A stretch of DNA of 64,000 nt from Agitococcus sp. (lineage in GTDB: Bacteria; Pseudomonadota; Gammaproteobacteria; Pseudomonadales; Moraxellaceae), in assembly GCA_030646715.1 (NCBI GenBank), contig JAUSLJ010000011.1, forward strand, positions 1-64,000, read 5' to 3'. The notes under the pieces were generated by a model, which ran no database searches, was not told the DNA's origin, and saw nothing but the letters and a program-made list of their open reading frames with translations. Of the stretch, positions 25,759 through 34,897 are shown one piece after another (the first letter of the stretch is position 1; each line of letters starts with the position of its first letter). Both the position numbers and the translations under genes were made by a program.

Positions 25759-27963
25759 ATGAACATCCAGCCCAAACTCACTCGTTTGACTTCCCCGCCC
25801 GCCCAGTTCCCGTGCCGATTATTTAGACGAAATCCGCTGGCCGCGCTTATCAGTACCGTTATGGTGTTTTCCCTAATCCCCTCTAACGCTCAAGCTATCA
25901 CCACAACCGAGGCCGCCAATGGTCTAGCTCAAGGCTGCTTTGCCATCCAGTCACCAGGAAGTGGGAATTACCTTGCCCGACATCAGGGTCTAATCACCAG
26001 CGACTTAGCTTTCCGCTTCCAGAAACTTGATGCTGCCAATGCCGAGCACTTTTTTGTCAAACCCGCCACCCTAGGTGAATTCATGCTCACTGACCGTCGA
26101 GGCAGCTACCTCGCCAGTCTAGTGCCATCGGTAGAGACTCCCGTACCTTCGCCAAGCCTTGCGGCAGAATGGACGATTACGGCCAAGGAAGTGTCGGCAA
26201 ATAACTTTCAATTTCAGTTTAAAAACCGCCTCACCCAACAACCCATCCGCTTCGAGTTTATGAAAACCAGCTGGGTCAAGGCTTGGTGGGGCAGTTACCC
26301 TGTCGTTACACCTGTCATCGAAAGCCAATTCAAGCTGGTAGCGCAAGCAGATTGTCGCCCCTATCCAGAAATTACCTCGAATGTGCGCGGTGACCGAAAC
26401 CTACTCAAAGGCAACATCACGGCACCCGTGCGCGGCTATGTCGATGCTCACACGCATATCACTTCCTACGAATTCATGGGTGGTAGAGTGATGCATGGCT
26501 CGCCCTTCCATCGTTGGGGCGTTCCGTTTGCACTTGACGATAGCCGCCGTACCCACGGCGTAAACGGCTCACTCGACCTTATTGGCAACATTTTTGTCTA
26601 CGGCACTCCTACACACCAGTATGACACCCGTGGCTGGCCTGACTTTCCTTGGTGGCCAAACCCCGAGCAGTTGACGCACTCTGGCTATTACTACAAATGG
26701 ATGGAACGCGCTTGGCTGTCAGGACTGCGGATAACCGTGGCTCAGGTCGTGGAAAACGAGGTGTTGTGCAACGCGCAATCTGTCATTAACCCAGTCGGCT
26801 GGGTAGGTCACAACAGTTGCAACGAAATGGACAGTATCCGCCTGCAGGTCAAGCGACTCCGAGAAATGCAGGACTATATCGACGCGCAATACGGCGGTAA
26901 GGGCAAAGGCTTTTTCCGTTTAGTGACTACGCCTGCAGAAGCGCGTCGGGTAATTGCCGATGGCAAGATGGCTGTAGTGATGGATATTGAAGCGTCAGAA
27001 ACGTTGAACTGTGGTGTGCATGACTATTGCAGTATTGCCACCATTGATGCAGGCCTTAACGAACTCTACAACCTCGGCATTCGCGGCCTTTTCCCCGCGC
27101 ATAAATTCGATAATCAGCTCAGCGGTGCTGTTCTGGAAGACGGCTTTATCAATGTTGGTGAAGTACTTTCGACAGGTCATTATTACGAGGCCGAGCCTTG
27201 CAATGCCGAAACTCGGGGCAAGCCCATGACCAGCGGTATCCCGCTCATTGGCGAAGTTCCTCCCATCAGCGGCTTGCTAGGAAATATCCACGTAACACCG
27301 ACCTACGATAAGAGTGATGACCTCTGCAACATCCGCGGCTTAACAGATAAAGGCGTTTACCTCGTCAACCGCATGATTGACCTGAACATGATCATCGACA
27401 TCGATCATCTCAGCGACAAGGCGGCCAAACAAGTGATGGATATCGTTGAGGCTCGGCGTTACAGCGGTGTCGTCAGTTCGCATAGCTTCATGCGTCCCGC
27501 CAAAGATGGCTCGTTGCACCGCGATTTCCAACGCATGCTGAATGCGGGTGGTTTTGCTGCACACTACGGTCAAGGTGTTGATGGAGCCCGTTCGAACTAC
27601 CAGCGCTATCTGGATGCTGTGAAGAAAACACCGTACCTCCCCTCTGTGGGCATCGGTACTGATATGTCAGGTTTGGGTGGACAGCCTGGCGCACGTGGAA
27701 ATGCCGCCACCGATCCGCTGCGTTACCCATTCACCAACGAGTTTGGGCTAGTGTTTGACCGACAAGTGTCTGGCAATCGCACCTTCGACCTCAATCGTGA
27801 TGGCATGGCGCATTACGGCATGCTCGCCGACCAGATGCAGGACATTCGTGAACGTAGTGGCAATGAAGTTTACGAAGCAGTCATGAAATCGGCAGAAGGT
27901 TATTTGCAGATGTGGGAGCGGGCAGAAGCTAACACAAATAAGGGTCACTTCAATCCATTGTAG
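25759..27963 (+). CDS. Exported amidohydrolase-superfamily protein with M19-like C-terminal domain
   Basis: 734 residues. A long signal peptide ends near residue 47 (PSNAQA). Residues ~50-205 form a beta-rich accessory region (CFAIQSPGSGNYLARH, FQFKNRLTQQP) of trefoil or lectin appearance. The hydrolase part begins with VDAHTHITSYEF (HxH metal motif, about 232) and continues with AVVMDIEAS, RGLFPAHKFDN, LNMIIDIDHLSDKAAKQVMD, SGVVSSHSF and VGIGTDMSGLGGQ, the order of metal ligands seen in renal dipeptidase-like (M19) enzymes. The actual substrate is unknown; a periplasmic or secreted location is inferred. It follows the previous gene by 79 bases. Confidence 0.7.
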   Translation: MNIQPKLTRLTSPPAQFPCRLFRRNPLAALISTVMVFSLIPSNAQAITTTEAANGLAQGCFAIQSPGSGNYLARHQGLITSDLAFRFQKLDAANAEHFFVKPATLGEFMLTDRRGSYLASLVPSVETPVPSPSLAAEWTITAKEVSANNFQFQFKNRLTQQPIRFEFMKTSWVKAWWGSYPVVTPVIESQFKLVAQADCRPYPEITSNVRGDRNLLKGNITAPVRGYVDAHTHITSYEFMGGRVMHGSPFHRWGVPFALDDSRRTHGVNGSLDLIGNIFVYGTPTHQYDTRGWPDFPWWPNPEQLTHSGYYYKWMERAWLSGLRITVAQVVENEVLCNAQSVINPVGWVGHNSCNEMDSIRLQVKRLREMQDYIDAQYGGKGKGFFRLVTTPAEARRVIADGKMAVVMDIEASETLNCGVHDYCSIATIDAGLNELYNLGIRGLFPAHKFDNQLSGAVLEDGFINVGEVLSTGHYYEAEPCNAETRGKPMTSGIPLIGEVPPISGLLGNIHVTPTYDKSDDLCNIRGLTDKGVYLVNRMIDLNMIIDIDHLSDKAAKQVMDIVEARRYSGVVSSHSFMRPAKDGSLHRDFQRMLNAGGFAAHYGQGVDGARSNYQRYLDAVKKTPYLPSVGIGTDMSGLGGQPGARGNAATDPLRYPFTNEFGLVFDRQVSGNRTFDLNRDGMAHYGMLADQMQDIRERSGNEVYEAVMKSAEGYLQMWERAEANTNKGHFNPL

Positions 27964-28007
27964 AAGTGGCATTTCAGGGTTCTAAGCACTTAAGAAGGAA
28001 AACATAA

Positions 28008-29228
28008 ATGAATTTAACAGCACTTCATATAATCCGTAAGTCCCTAATGGCACTATCGGTTTGCGGACTAGCATCGGCAAGTGTCGCGTATGCGGCTCCT
28101 CATCCCGTTGTTTTTGTTGGCAATAACTGGGATGGCACGGTCAATGTTTTTGATGCAAGCAATTACACAAAGGTAGGCTTAATAAACGTGGTGCCTGATA
28201 AGTCTCAGCGCATGTGGGAAATTTTGCTTAATCCCGTAAAATTGGCCGCTTTTCAGGCTGTCCGTAATCTGATTGGCGAAGGGCATGACCAGTTAGTTGA
28301 TGATATGTACAGCACAAATGACGGTAAATTGCTTATTGCTTCGCGCCCTAGTTTTGCTGATGTTGTCGGTATCAATATTGCGACGGGTAAAATCGTCTGG
28401 CGGTTTAAGGTCGATGGCTATCGTTCTGATCATATGGCTCTGTCACCCGATGGCTCTAAAGTGGCGGTGTCTGCTTCAACGGCAAGCGTTGTTCACGTAT
28501 TGGACGTTAATACAGGGAAGCAGGTTGGCAAATTTGCCTCTGGAAGCTCCCCTCACGAAAACGTTTACTCAAAAGATGGTTCAAAGATTTATCATGCCAG
28601 CATTGGTTATGTCTTTACCCCGCTGGATCCTAACTTCTTAGACTTCACCAAGGGCACGCGTATTGTTGAAGTGGTTGATACGGCTTCGTACCAAGTTATC
28701 AAAAAATTTAACATGGCGGACAAATTAAAAGAAGCAGGACTTGGTAACTTGACCCCTGCGGTGCGCCCAATGGCGCATACGCCTGATGAGAAATTCTTTT
28801 ACTTTCAGCTTTCATTTTTGCACGGCTTTGTCGAATACGACATGATCAATGACAAAGTCACTCGCTCGGCTAACCTTCCTAATCTCGTGCCTAACTTGCG
28901 GCTTGATGAACACGTCAATGATTCGGCGCATCACGGTATTGCGATGAATGGTGCTGGCACCAAGTTGTGCGTCGCGGGAACGATGGATGACTATGTAGCA
29001 ATGGTTGATCGTGAAACCTTCGCCTACACACTGCTCAAAGACCTTGGCAAAAAGCCTTATTGGGTAACGGCCAACAAAGCAGGAGACCGTTGCTACGTTT
29101 CTTGGAGTGGCTCCGACCAGATGTCAGTCATTTCCTTTGATACGGGCAAAGAGATCACCCGAGTTAACGTAGGTGATCATCCGCAGCGTATTCGCGAAGG
29201 TTTTGTACCTGATACTTGGATGAACTAA
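28008..29228 (+). CDS. Exported YncE-like beta-propeller protein
   Basis: 406 residues with a signal peptide to about residue 30 (ASVAYAA). The mature protein is built of propeller blades of YVTN/YncE type: VVFVGNNWDGTVNVFDASNY, MALSPDGSKVAVSASTASVV, ENVYSKDGSKIYHAS, GIAMNGAGTKLCVAGTMDDY and CYVSWSGSDQMSVISFDTG. It should lie in the periplasm. Such propellers act as binding platforms or occasional enzymes; no catalytic site is evident. AAGGAAAA precedes the start. It is the fourth gene of the run starting with the lipase, and a hairpin follows. Confidence 0.78.
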   Translation: MNLTALHIIRKSLMALSVCGLASASVAYAAPHPVVFVGNNWDGTVNVFDASNYTKVGLINVVPDKSQRMWEILLNPVKLAAFQAVRNLIGEGHDQLVDDMYSTNDGKLLIASRPSFADVVGINIATGKIVWRFKVDGYRSDHMALSPDGSKVAVSASTASVVHVLDVNTGKQVGKFASGSSPHENVYSKDGSKIYHASIGYVFTPLDPNFLDFTKGTRIVEVVDTASYQVIKKFNMADKLKEAGLGNLTPAVRPMAHTPDEKFFYFQLSFLHGFVEYDMINDKVTRSANLPNLVPNLRLDEHVNDSAHHGIAMNGAGTKLCVAGTMDDYVAMVDRETFAYTLLKDLGKKPYWVTANKAGDRCYVSWSGSDQMSVISFDTGKEITRVNVGDHPQRIREGFVPDTWMN

Positions 29229-29233
29229 AAAAC

Positions 29234-29263
29234 AGGACTTACGCATTGCGCCGCGTAAGTCCT
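29234..29263. terminator. Stem-loop after the lipase-to-propeller genes
   Basis: AGGACTTACGC at 29234-29244 and GCGTAAGTCCT at 29253-29263 form a perfect 11-base stem. It probably ends the preceding run, although the T-run is on the minus-strand side. It is also a member of the AGGACTTA hairpin family seen at 32952, 40162 and 44881. Confidence 0.55.
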
Positions 29264-29365
29264 AAAAAATAGATCGTGCCATTAAACGTGGCACTCAATT
29301 ATTTTTGGTTTGTGTTAATGCCTGATTTTTTTGCGTTTATTAAACATTAGTTAGTAGGTTGAGTT

Positions 29366-29968
29366 ATGGCGATTAAGCGTTGGAAGTTCAACTTGTTCAC
29401 AGTTGTATTGGTGATGGCACATTCGTCCTATTTGGCTGCTTGCACAACGGCTCAGCAAGATGGTGCTGTGCCGTTTGCCAGTTATTCTGCTGTCCAAAAA
29501 ATTGACACCATTCCTGGCCCTTTTGTGAACAAGATTTACGTTTCGAGTGACAAAGAGCGTCAAGACGCGTCATTGGGTGGCAAAGTTGTGACCACTATTA
29601 TTCGACGTGACAAAGGTGTTGCTTGGTTGCTGATTCCAAAGAGCAAACACTATCAAGAAGTTGCATTAGACACAACGCAGGTTGCTTCTATACAGGCACA
29701 GTTTCCTGATGCGCATAAACGTTTGCTTGGCAAAGAGCAATTAAACGGAAGACATACCCAAAAATATGCCTACAGCGATACCAGTGGCCGTGAGCTTGGC
29801 ATAGCTTGGGTCACCGATCATGGTGTTGTCATGAAATCAGAGCTGTTTGAAGACCTCGACAATGGCAAGCCCAAAGCAACTATCAGCCTTCAAGATCTTC
29901 AGTTTGGCAAACAAAAACAGTCTCTTTTTGAAATTCCATCGGGATATTCAAAGCTGAATACAGAGTGA
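29366..29968 (+). CDS. Lipoprotein of DUF4412-like type
   Basis: 200 residues. A lipoprotein signal ends SYLAAC with Cys26. The mature part has the alternating pattern of LolA/DUF4412-like sheets (VNKIYVSSDKERQDAS, VVTTIIRRDKGVAWLLIP, QKYAYSDTSGRELGIAWVTD) and ends with FEIPSGYSKLN, typical for proteins that report 'iron/outer-membrane' DUF4412 hits. The function is unknown; a periplasmic lipid-carrier-like role is only a guess from the fold. The next gene on the same strand is a GH31 enzyme 73 bases on. Confidence 0.62.
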   Translation: MAIKRWKFNLFTVVLVMAHSSYLAACTTAQQDGAVPFASYSAVQKIDTIPGPFVNKIYVSSDKERQDASLGGKVVTTIIRRDKGVAWLLIPKSKHYQEVALDTTQVASIQAQFPDAHKRLLGKEQLNGRHTQKYAYSDTSGRELGIAWVTDHGVVMKSELFEDLDNGKPKATISLQDLQFGKQKQSLFEIPSGYSKLNTE

Positions 29969-30041
29969 TTTTATGCGCTGAGGTAGAAGATGCCTCAAGT
30001 GCAGTCGCGTTTATATCAAGATATTATCAGTAGGGTGAATC

Positions 30042-32723
30042 ATGGGCTTTTTTAGTAATGCGTTTAAAAGTGTCAGTAATGTAGCTAAGACGACAGTCAC
30101 TACCGTCAAGACGGCTGGTTATGCCGCTTCAGGTGCTGCGGTCATCGGCGTGCTTGTGGTGGGAGAACTAGTCTTAATTCCGATTGACGAAGCCAAAAAA
30201 TCCATTGCAACCTTACCTCAAATTCCAGCGCGAATACTGACTTTTGTAGGCGCGGATAATAGTTCAACGGGTGTCGGAGGACACATTGTAGGGCAGGCAA
30301 GATTTCAGGTCATTACGCCAAGCCTGATTCGTTTGGAATATGCAGAAGATGGCAAGTTTGAAGATCGCCCTACGATGTTGGCCTTTAACCGCAATGTCGT
30401 GTCGCCGAGTTACCAAGTTATTGATAGCGATAAAGAGTTTACGATCAAGACCAGTAAAGTCACCTTGACCTACAGCAAAAACTCAGGGGCTTTTAATGAT
30501 AAAAATCTGACCATCATATTTAGTGATGGGGCACGACAAATCAGTGCCAACCCGACTTGGTTGTCATCGGCCTATATCCCTGACCCATCAGGCTGGGCAA
30601 TATTCGGCTATATAAAAAATGTATCAAATGACGCCAATAATACCCCGCGTACAACAGGAAACTTGGGTGGTTGGTACCGCTCACTCGACTCTCAATCAGA
30701 TGCAGTACCATTGCACGATGGTCTATTGTCACGAAACGGATATTATTTTATAGATGATAGCAAAAGTGCGGTGATTGCAGGTCGTGATCGTTATGAGAGT
30801 CGGCCATTTCATACTGCCAAATGGAAGCCGGGTTCTTTATTACAGTCGGCAATTACCCTAAATACGAAACCTTTAGCAGGCGATTATCAAGATGGCTATT
30901 TTTTTGCTTATGGCAATGATTACAAAAACGCGCTTAAGGACTACCGAACTTTATCAGGTGCAGTGCCTTTGTTACCCCGAAAAGCGTTTGGTGTTTGGTA
31001 CAGCAAGTATTATCCCTACTCTGATAACGATTATCGAAATACGCTGTTTCCTGCCTTTCGTAATGAAAAAGTGCCTTTGGATGTCTTAGCGATTGATACT
31101 GATGCTAAAGCACCCGTGGCATGGAATGGATGGCAATGGAATAACACCTTATTACCCAATCCTAAAAGCACACTCAGTTGGATGCACGAGCAGGGTGTTG
31201 ATGTGATTTTGAATACCCATCCTTCAATTTCGGCCATTGACCCTAAACTTGCCGCCACCTTAAAAATTACGGGTACGGACTTGTTGCGAGGAGGAGCTAA
31301 TGCTGCTTTCTTCCAGTGGGGAACCGGACTGCAGGATGGCTCGAGGCAAAAGCTAAATAATGTCACGGGCATACCGTTTGTTTTTGATTTCCAAAAGTCC
31401 TCACACATTAAAGCCTATATGAATTTACATGAAGACTTTGAAAATGATGGCGTAGATGGTTTTTGGCTAGATTGGTGTTGCGATGACTCAAGTGTTGGCG
31501 GACAAATCAACAAAGGGGAGTTTGCTGGCGACAACTGGATTAACCAACAATATGCACAGCGTAATTTTGAAAGAGGTAGTCGCTGGTTGCCTTTAGCGCG
31601 TAGTGGTGGCAGTTTTCAGGATTGGCATGGCAATCGACCCGCAGCATGGGGGGCGCAACGCTCCACGATTCATTTTACCGGAGACACCGTGGCGACTTGG
31701 CCAATGCTCAATTTTCAGGCTCGTTTTGCCGCCGCCGAAGGGGCTGTTGGCATGTCTTATGTGTCGCATGATGTCGGTGGTTTTCAATTAAACACGCTAC
31801 TGGGCGGCAATAATAAGAATTATGATGAAGAGTTGTATGTTCGGTGGATTCAATTAGCCGCTTTTCAACCGATATTACGTTTGCATTCCGCTAGCACAGC
31901 AGGTGCCGAACGACTACCCTGGGAGTTTAAAGGCCAAACGAGAGCCGTCTCAGCTGAGTTTTTACGGTTACGTAGTGCCTTAGTTCCTTATTTATACACC
32001 GCTGCACGTGAGGCGCACGATAGTGGCTTACCGATCACTCGTGCCATGTATCTTGATTGGCCACAGCACGAAGCGGCTTATCAATATGACCGTCAATATA
32101 TGCTGGGTAGTCAGTTGTTGGTCGCACCTATTGGCACACCAGCAGATAAAGGCACAGGGTTAGCCAGTAAAAAAATCTGGTTTCCGCCCAATAGTCAATG
32201 GGTAGATATTTTTACGGGGGATGTTTATGCAGGTGGCACCGAAGCGACGGTAAAAGTACCTTTAGACCGTATGCCCGTATTTGCCAAAGCAGGAGCTATT
32301 TTACCGTTGGCACCGTATATGGATTTTAGCGAGCAAAAACCGCTAGATAATCTCAAGTTAAGCGTATTTACGGGGCAAGATGGCGAATATAGTCTTTATG
32401 AAGACGATGGTTCGAGTAATGGTTATTTGCAAAGTAATTTTTCATGGACACGTTTTAACTTTAATAACGGCCTGAAACAATTGCGCATAGCGGCAGCCGT
32501 CGGGCAGTTTAACAAGCAGCTTGTTCAACGTGCGTATCAACTGAAAGTAATTAATACAAATCAGCCTAGTGTGGTGATGGTTTCAGGAACACTGTTACCA
32601 TTATCGACAACAATGCCTGATGGAGTCACGCCTAGCTGGTATTACGAAGCTGGCACACAAACTTTGCACATCCAGACAGCCAAGCTGAATACACAACAAT
32701 CACAGTTGCTTGAGTTTAAGTAA
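30042..32723 (+). CDS. Glycoside hydrolase family 31 (alpha-glucosidase/alpha-xylosidase type)
   Basis: 893 residues. An N-terminal beta-sandwich at about 85-305 leads into the (beta/alpha)8 barrel: LPRKAFGVWYSKYYPYSDND, PLDVLAIDTDAKAP, GVDGFWLDW with D477 as likely nucleophile, and HFTGDTVATWPM with D548 as likely acid/base. C-terminal GH31 sheets follow (FAKAGAILPLAPYM, YSLYEDDGSSNGY). It hydrolyses alpha-linked sugars with retention; linkage is not predictable. Unusually, residues 20-50 are a hydrophobic stretch (SGAAVIGVLVVGELVLIPI) after an amphipathic start, with no cleavage site, so it may be membrane-bound. No sugar transporter is adjacent. Confidence 0.85.
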   Translation: MGFFSNAFKSVSNVAKTTVTTVKTAGYAASGAAVIGVLVVGELVLIPIDEAKKSIATLPQIPARILTFVGADNSSTGVGGHIVGQARFQVITPSLIRLEYAEDGKFEDRPTMLAFNRNVVSPSYQVIDSDKEFTIKTSKVTLTYSKNSGAFNDKNLTIIFSDGARQISANPTWLSSAYIPDPSGWAIFGYIKNVSNDANNTPRTTGNLGGWYRSLDSQSDAVPLHDGLLSRNGYYFIDDSKSAVIAGRDRYESRPFHTAKWKPGSLLQSAITLNTKPLAGDYQDGYFFAYGNDYKNALKDYRTLSGAVPLLPRKAFGVWYSKYYPYSDNDYRNTLFPAFRNEKVPLDVLAIDTDAKAPVAWNGWQWNNTLLPNPKSTLSWMHEQGVDVILNTHPSISAIDPKLAATLKITGTDLLRGGANAAFFQWGTGLQDGSRQKLNNVTGIPFVFDFQKSSHIKAYMNLHEDFENDGVDGFWLDWCCDDSSVGGQINKGEFAGDNWINQQYAQRNFERGSRWLPLARSGGSFQDWHGNRPAAWGAQRSTIHFTGDTVATWPMLNFQARFAAAEGAVGMSYVSHDVGGFQLNTLLGGNNKNYDEELYVRWIQLAAFQPILRLHSASTAGAERLPWEFKGQTRAVSAEFLRLRSALVPYLYTAAREAHDSGLPITRAMYLDWPQHEAAYQYDRQYMLGSQLLVAPIGTPADKGTGLASKKIWFPPNSQWVDIFTGDVYAGGTEATVKVPLDRMPVFAKAGAILPLAPYMDFSEQKPLDNLKLSVFTGQDGEYSLYEDDGSSNGYLQSNFSWTRFNFNNGLKQLRIAAAVGQFNKQLVQRAYQLKVINTNQPSVVMVSGTLLPLSTTMPDGVTPSWYYEAGTQTLHIQTAKLNTQQSQLLEFK

Positions 32724-32732
32724 GTATAACTG

Positions 32733-32893
32733 CGCAAAAGTTTGTCTGTATCACCCGTTCGCACTGAGCTTGTCGTACTTCGTCAGGCTTAGCAGGAACG
32801 GACATAAGTAAACCGCACACCCACCTGAGCTTGTCGAAGTGCTATGTGCAATCGCTTCGTCAGGCTCACCATAAACGGTGAAACTTTTGCGAG
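32733..32893. repeat. MITE-like element with GAGCTTGTCG internal repeats
   Basis: GCGCAAAAGTTT at the left and AAACTTTTGCGAG at the right act as imperfect terminal inverted repeats about 160 bases apart. Inside, GAGCTTGTCG occurs twice (about 32767 and 32826), and CTTCGTCAGGCT occurs twice in direct orientation (about 32779 and 32854). No ORF is present. The words resemble a common dispersed palindrome of proteobacteria. Confidence 0.55.
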
Positions 32894-32951
32894 GGAACTT
32901 AAATTAGGAGCGAAAGAATGGTTTTAAGATACTTAGCAGGGAGAAAATCAG

Positions 32952-33030
32952 GACTTAGGCATTATGTAAGTCCTCCTCAACTCTCCTTTTAAAAGAAGAG
33001 AGTTCCCCCTTTCGTCAAGGGGGAACGTTT
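32952..33030. repeat. Cluster of three intergenic hairpins
   Basis: In order: AGGACTTA/TAAGTCCT (about 32952-32976), CTCTCCTTTT/AAAAGAAGAGAG-like (about 32980-33002) and TTCCCCCTT/AAGGGGGAA (about 33003-33026). Together with the element before it, this fills the 334-base gap between the GH31 gene and the convergent hydrolase. One of them probably acts as the shared terminator. Confidence 0.55.
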
Positions 33031-33057
33031 CCAAAAAAAATCAACAACCCCAGTCTA

Positions 33058-33918
33058 TTAAGCAGCCAACTTAATTTTCTCTCCCAAAAAGCCTTGCAAC
33101 AAGCGCAAACCTTTAGCGCGTAAGACACTGCTATCGCGTTGCGCAGGGTGAAAATCAGGACGGTAATACGCCAAATATTGTGGCATCATGCCTCTAAAAA
33201 AGCCTTTACGCCCCAGTAAAACATTTAAGCCCTGAGCAATCGCTTTGAAGTTACGTTGTTCTTCAGTGGCACGCAATAACTGCACCGTATGCAAACCCGT
33301 AAAGAAGGTAAAGAAAACCGAGGTAAACGCCATTTCACTGACACGAATCCAATAATTCCCGACTTGTTGTTGATAGACATCAAAGGCCACTGATTTATGT
33401 TCGCTTTCTTCAATCGCGTGCCATAACCATAACGGTCTTAAACGCTCATCCATGCCTTCCAAAAATTCAGGATGCTCTAAGACAACTTCGGCAAACATGG
33501 CGGTAAAATGCTCTAAAGCACAGGTTTTAGCCAACATCCGCTCTTTTGACAGATTCTTTTCTTCAAAAGCGATGCCCTGAGCAACAAACGCCATGATTTT
33601 TTCAATCGGTAAGCCTTTACGAGCCATAAAGTCATTAAACTCTTGATGCTCTTTGCCGTGATGCGCTTCTTGACCAATAAACGCCCGCACTTCTTTTAAC
33701 AATTCTGGGTCAGTAATTTTATCTTGATAGTTACGCACCGAACGCATAAACATACGCTCACCTTCAGGAAACACACAAGACAACCCAGTTAATAACATCG
33801 TTAAAAAGGGGTTATTATCAAACCAATATTTAGGAATGGCATCGTCAAATTCAAAATCCATACGACGCACGGGAATATTTGGTGTACCTGCTAAAATCGG
33901 TAAATGATTCGTTGACAT
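33058..33918 (-). CDS. Metal-dependent hydrolase (PF10118 type)
   Basis: 286 residues. Conserved blocks of the 'predicted metal-dependent hydrolase' family: PIPVRRMDFEFDD-like start (NIPVRRMDFEFDDAIPKYW), SCVFPEGERMFMRSVRNY, FIGQEAHHGKEHQEFN, LEHFTAMFAEVVLEHP and HAIEESEHKSVAFDVY. The Glu/His pairs (QEAHH, EHFTA, EESEH) suggest a ferritin-like helical bundle with a di-metal site. The reaction is unknown. The protein ends GFLGEKIKLAA, a tail also found as a dead fragment at 22085-22140. It is divergent from the gene at 34121. Confidence 0.8.
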   Translation of the reverse strand: MSTNHLPILAGTPNIPVRRMDFEFDDAIPKYWFDNNPFLTMLLTGLSCVFPEGERMFMRSVRNYQDKITDPELLKEVRAFIGQEAHHGKEHQEFNDFMARKGLPIEKIMAFVAQGIAFEEKNLSKERMLAKTCALEHFTAMFAEVVLEHPEFLEGMDERLRPLWLWHAIEESEHKSVAFDVYQQQVGNYWIRVSEMAFTSVFFTFFTGLHTVQLLRATEEQRNFKAIAQGLNVLLGRKGFFRGMMPQYLAYYRPDFHPAQRDSSVLRAKGLRLLQGFLGEKIKLAA

Positions 33919-34120
33919 GATCTGACCCTCTACACATGAATTTGTTGACTAATCTTCTATGACAAAGAGTATCAACAATTTTTCATCTTGTCGTAATGTA
34001 CTATCGTGCCATACTTGCAGTCATTTTAGGCCAAACTGTAAAATAGCTTTGTTTAATGCCCGCAAGAAATCATAATCCCCCACTTTCACGTATTTCACTC
34101 AAGTTTTAGGCTCACGATAG

Positions 34121-34897
34121 ATGTCGAAATCCGCCCAACATAACACCGTCGCTAACACGGACAGCAACGAGTTGTATCTACACGAAACGCGGCAAACCAT
34201 TACCTTGCACTTTAACCATAATGCGCTGCAAAGTGTCATGCGTAAAAGCGAGCCGTACGGTTTGGAGTTTGAATATACCAAAGTGATGATGGGCTTTATG
34301 TTGTTTGTCACTGAACCAAAAAACATTGTTTTGGTGGGATTGGGCGGCGGCTCAATGTCAAAGTTTTGCCACAAACACTTTCCCGAAACGGTAGTCACCA
34401 CCGTCGAAATTAACCGCGAAGTGCTGGCTATGCGTAGCACCTTTATGGTTCCCGCCAATAACAATTTTTTCAAAGTATTAGAAGGCGATGGCGCAAAATT
34501 TCTATCGCAAAAAACCCATATCAGTGAAGTGATTTTATTGGATGGTTACAACGGTGATGGCTTACCCGATGTCTTATGCAGCGAACAATTTTATGCCGAC
34601 TGCTACCAAGCCTTACGCCCTAACGGGATGCTGGTCGCTAATTTATGGCGAAAAGATGTCAATTTTCGCCGTAACTTAGCGCGTATTAATAGCCAGTTTG
34701 ATAAACGCGTGGTGTCGGTAAAATGTGATAGTGGCAATGAAATCGTCTTTGCTTTTAAAGGCATTGAACTGCCACCGTTTGATGATGTCTGGAAATTCGC
34801 CCTTCAACTCAAAAAAACGACAGGTCTAAATTTTTCTCAGTTTCTAGAGGATATGGTTTTTAGCACTCGCAACGCTTGGTTTTATACCCATGTCTAA
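34121..34897 (+). CDS. Spermidine-synthase-like SAM-fold protein
   Basis: 258 residues. The nucleotide-binding core is NIVLVGLGGGSMSKFCHKHFP, followed by VVTTVEINREVLAMR (acidic ribose contact) and VILLDGYNGDGLPDVL in place of the polyamine-synthase DAFxG loop; SEQFYADCYQALRPNGMLVANLW follows. It is shorter than true SpeE (about 285) and the substrate loop differs, so transfer of an aminopropyl group is uncertain. The stop overlaps the start of the MATE gene by 8 bases, giving translational coupling. Confidence 0.75.
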   Translation: MSKSAQHNTVANTDSNELYLHETRQTITLHFNHNALQSVMRKSEPYGLEFEYTKVMMGFMLFVTEPKNIVLVGLGGGSMSKFCHKHFPETVVTTVEINREVLAMRSTFMVPANNNFFKVLEGDGAKFLSQKTHISEVILLDGYNGDGLPDVLCSEQFYADCYQALRPNGMLVANLWRKDVNFRRNLARINSQFDKRVVSVKCDSGNEIVFAFKGIELPPFDDVWKFALQLKKTTGLNFSQFLEDMVFSTRNAWFYTHV

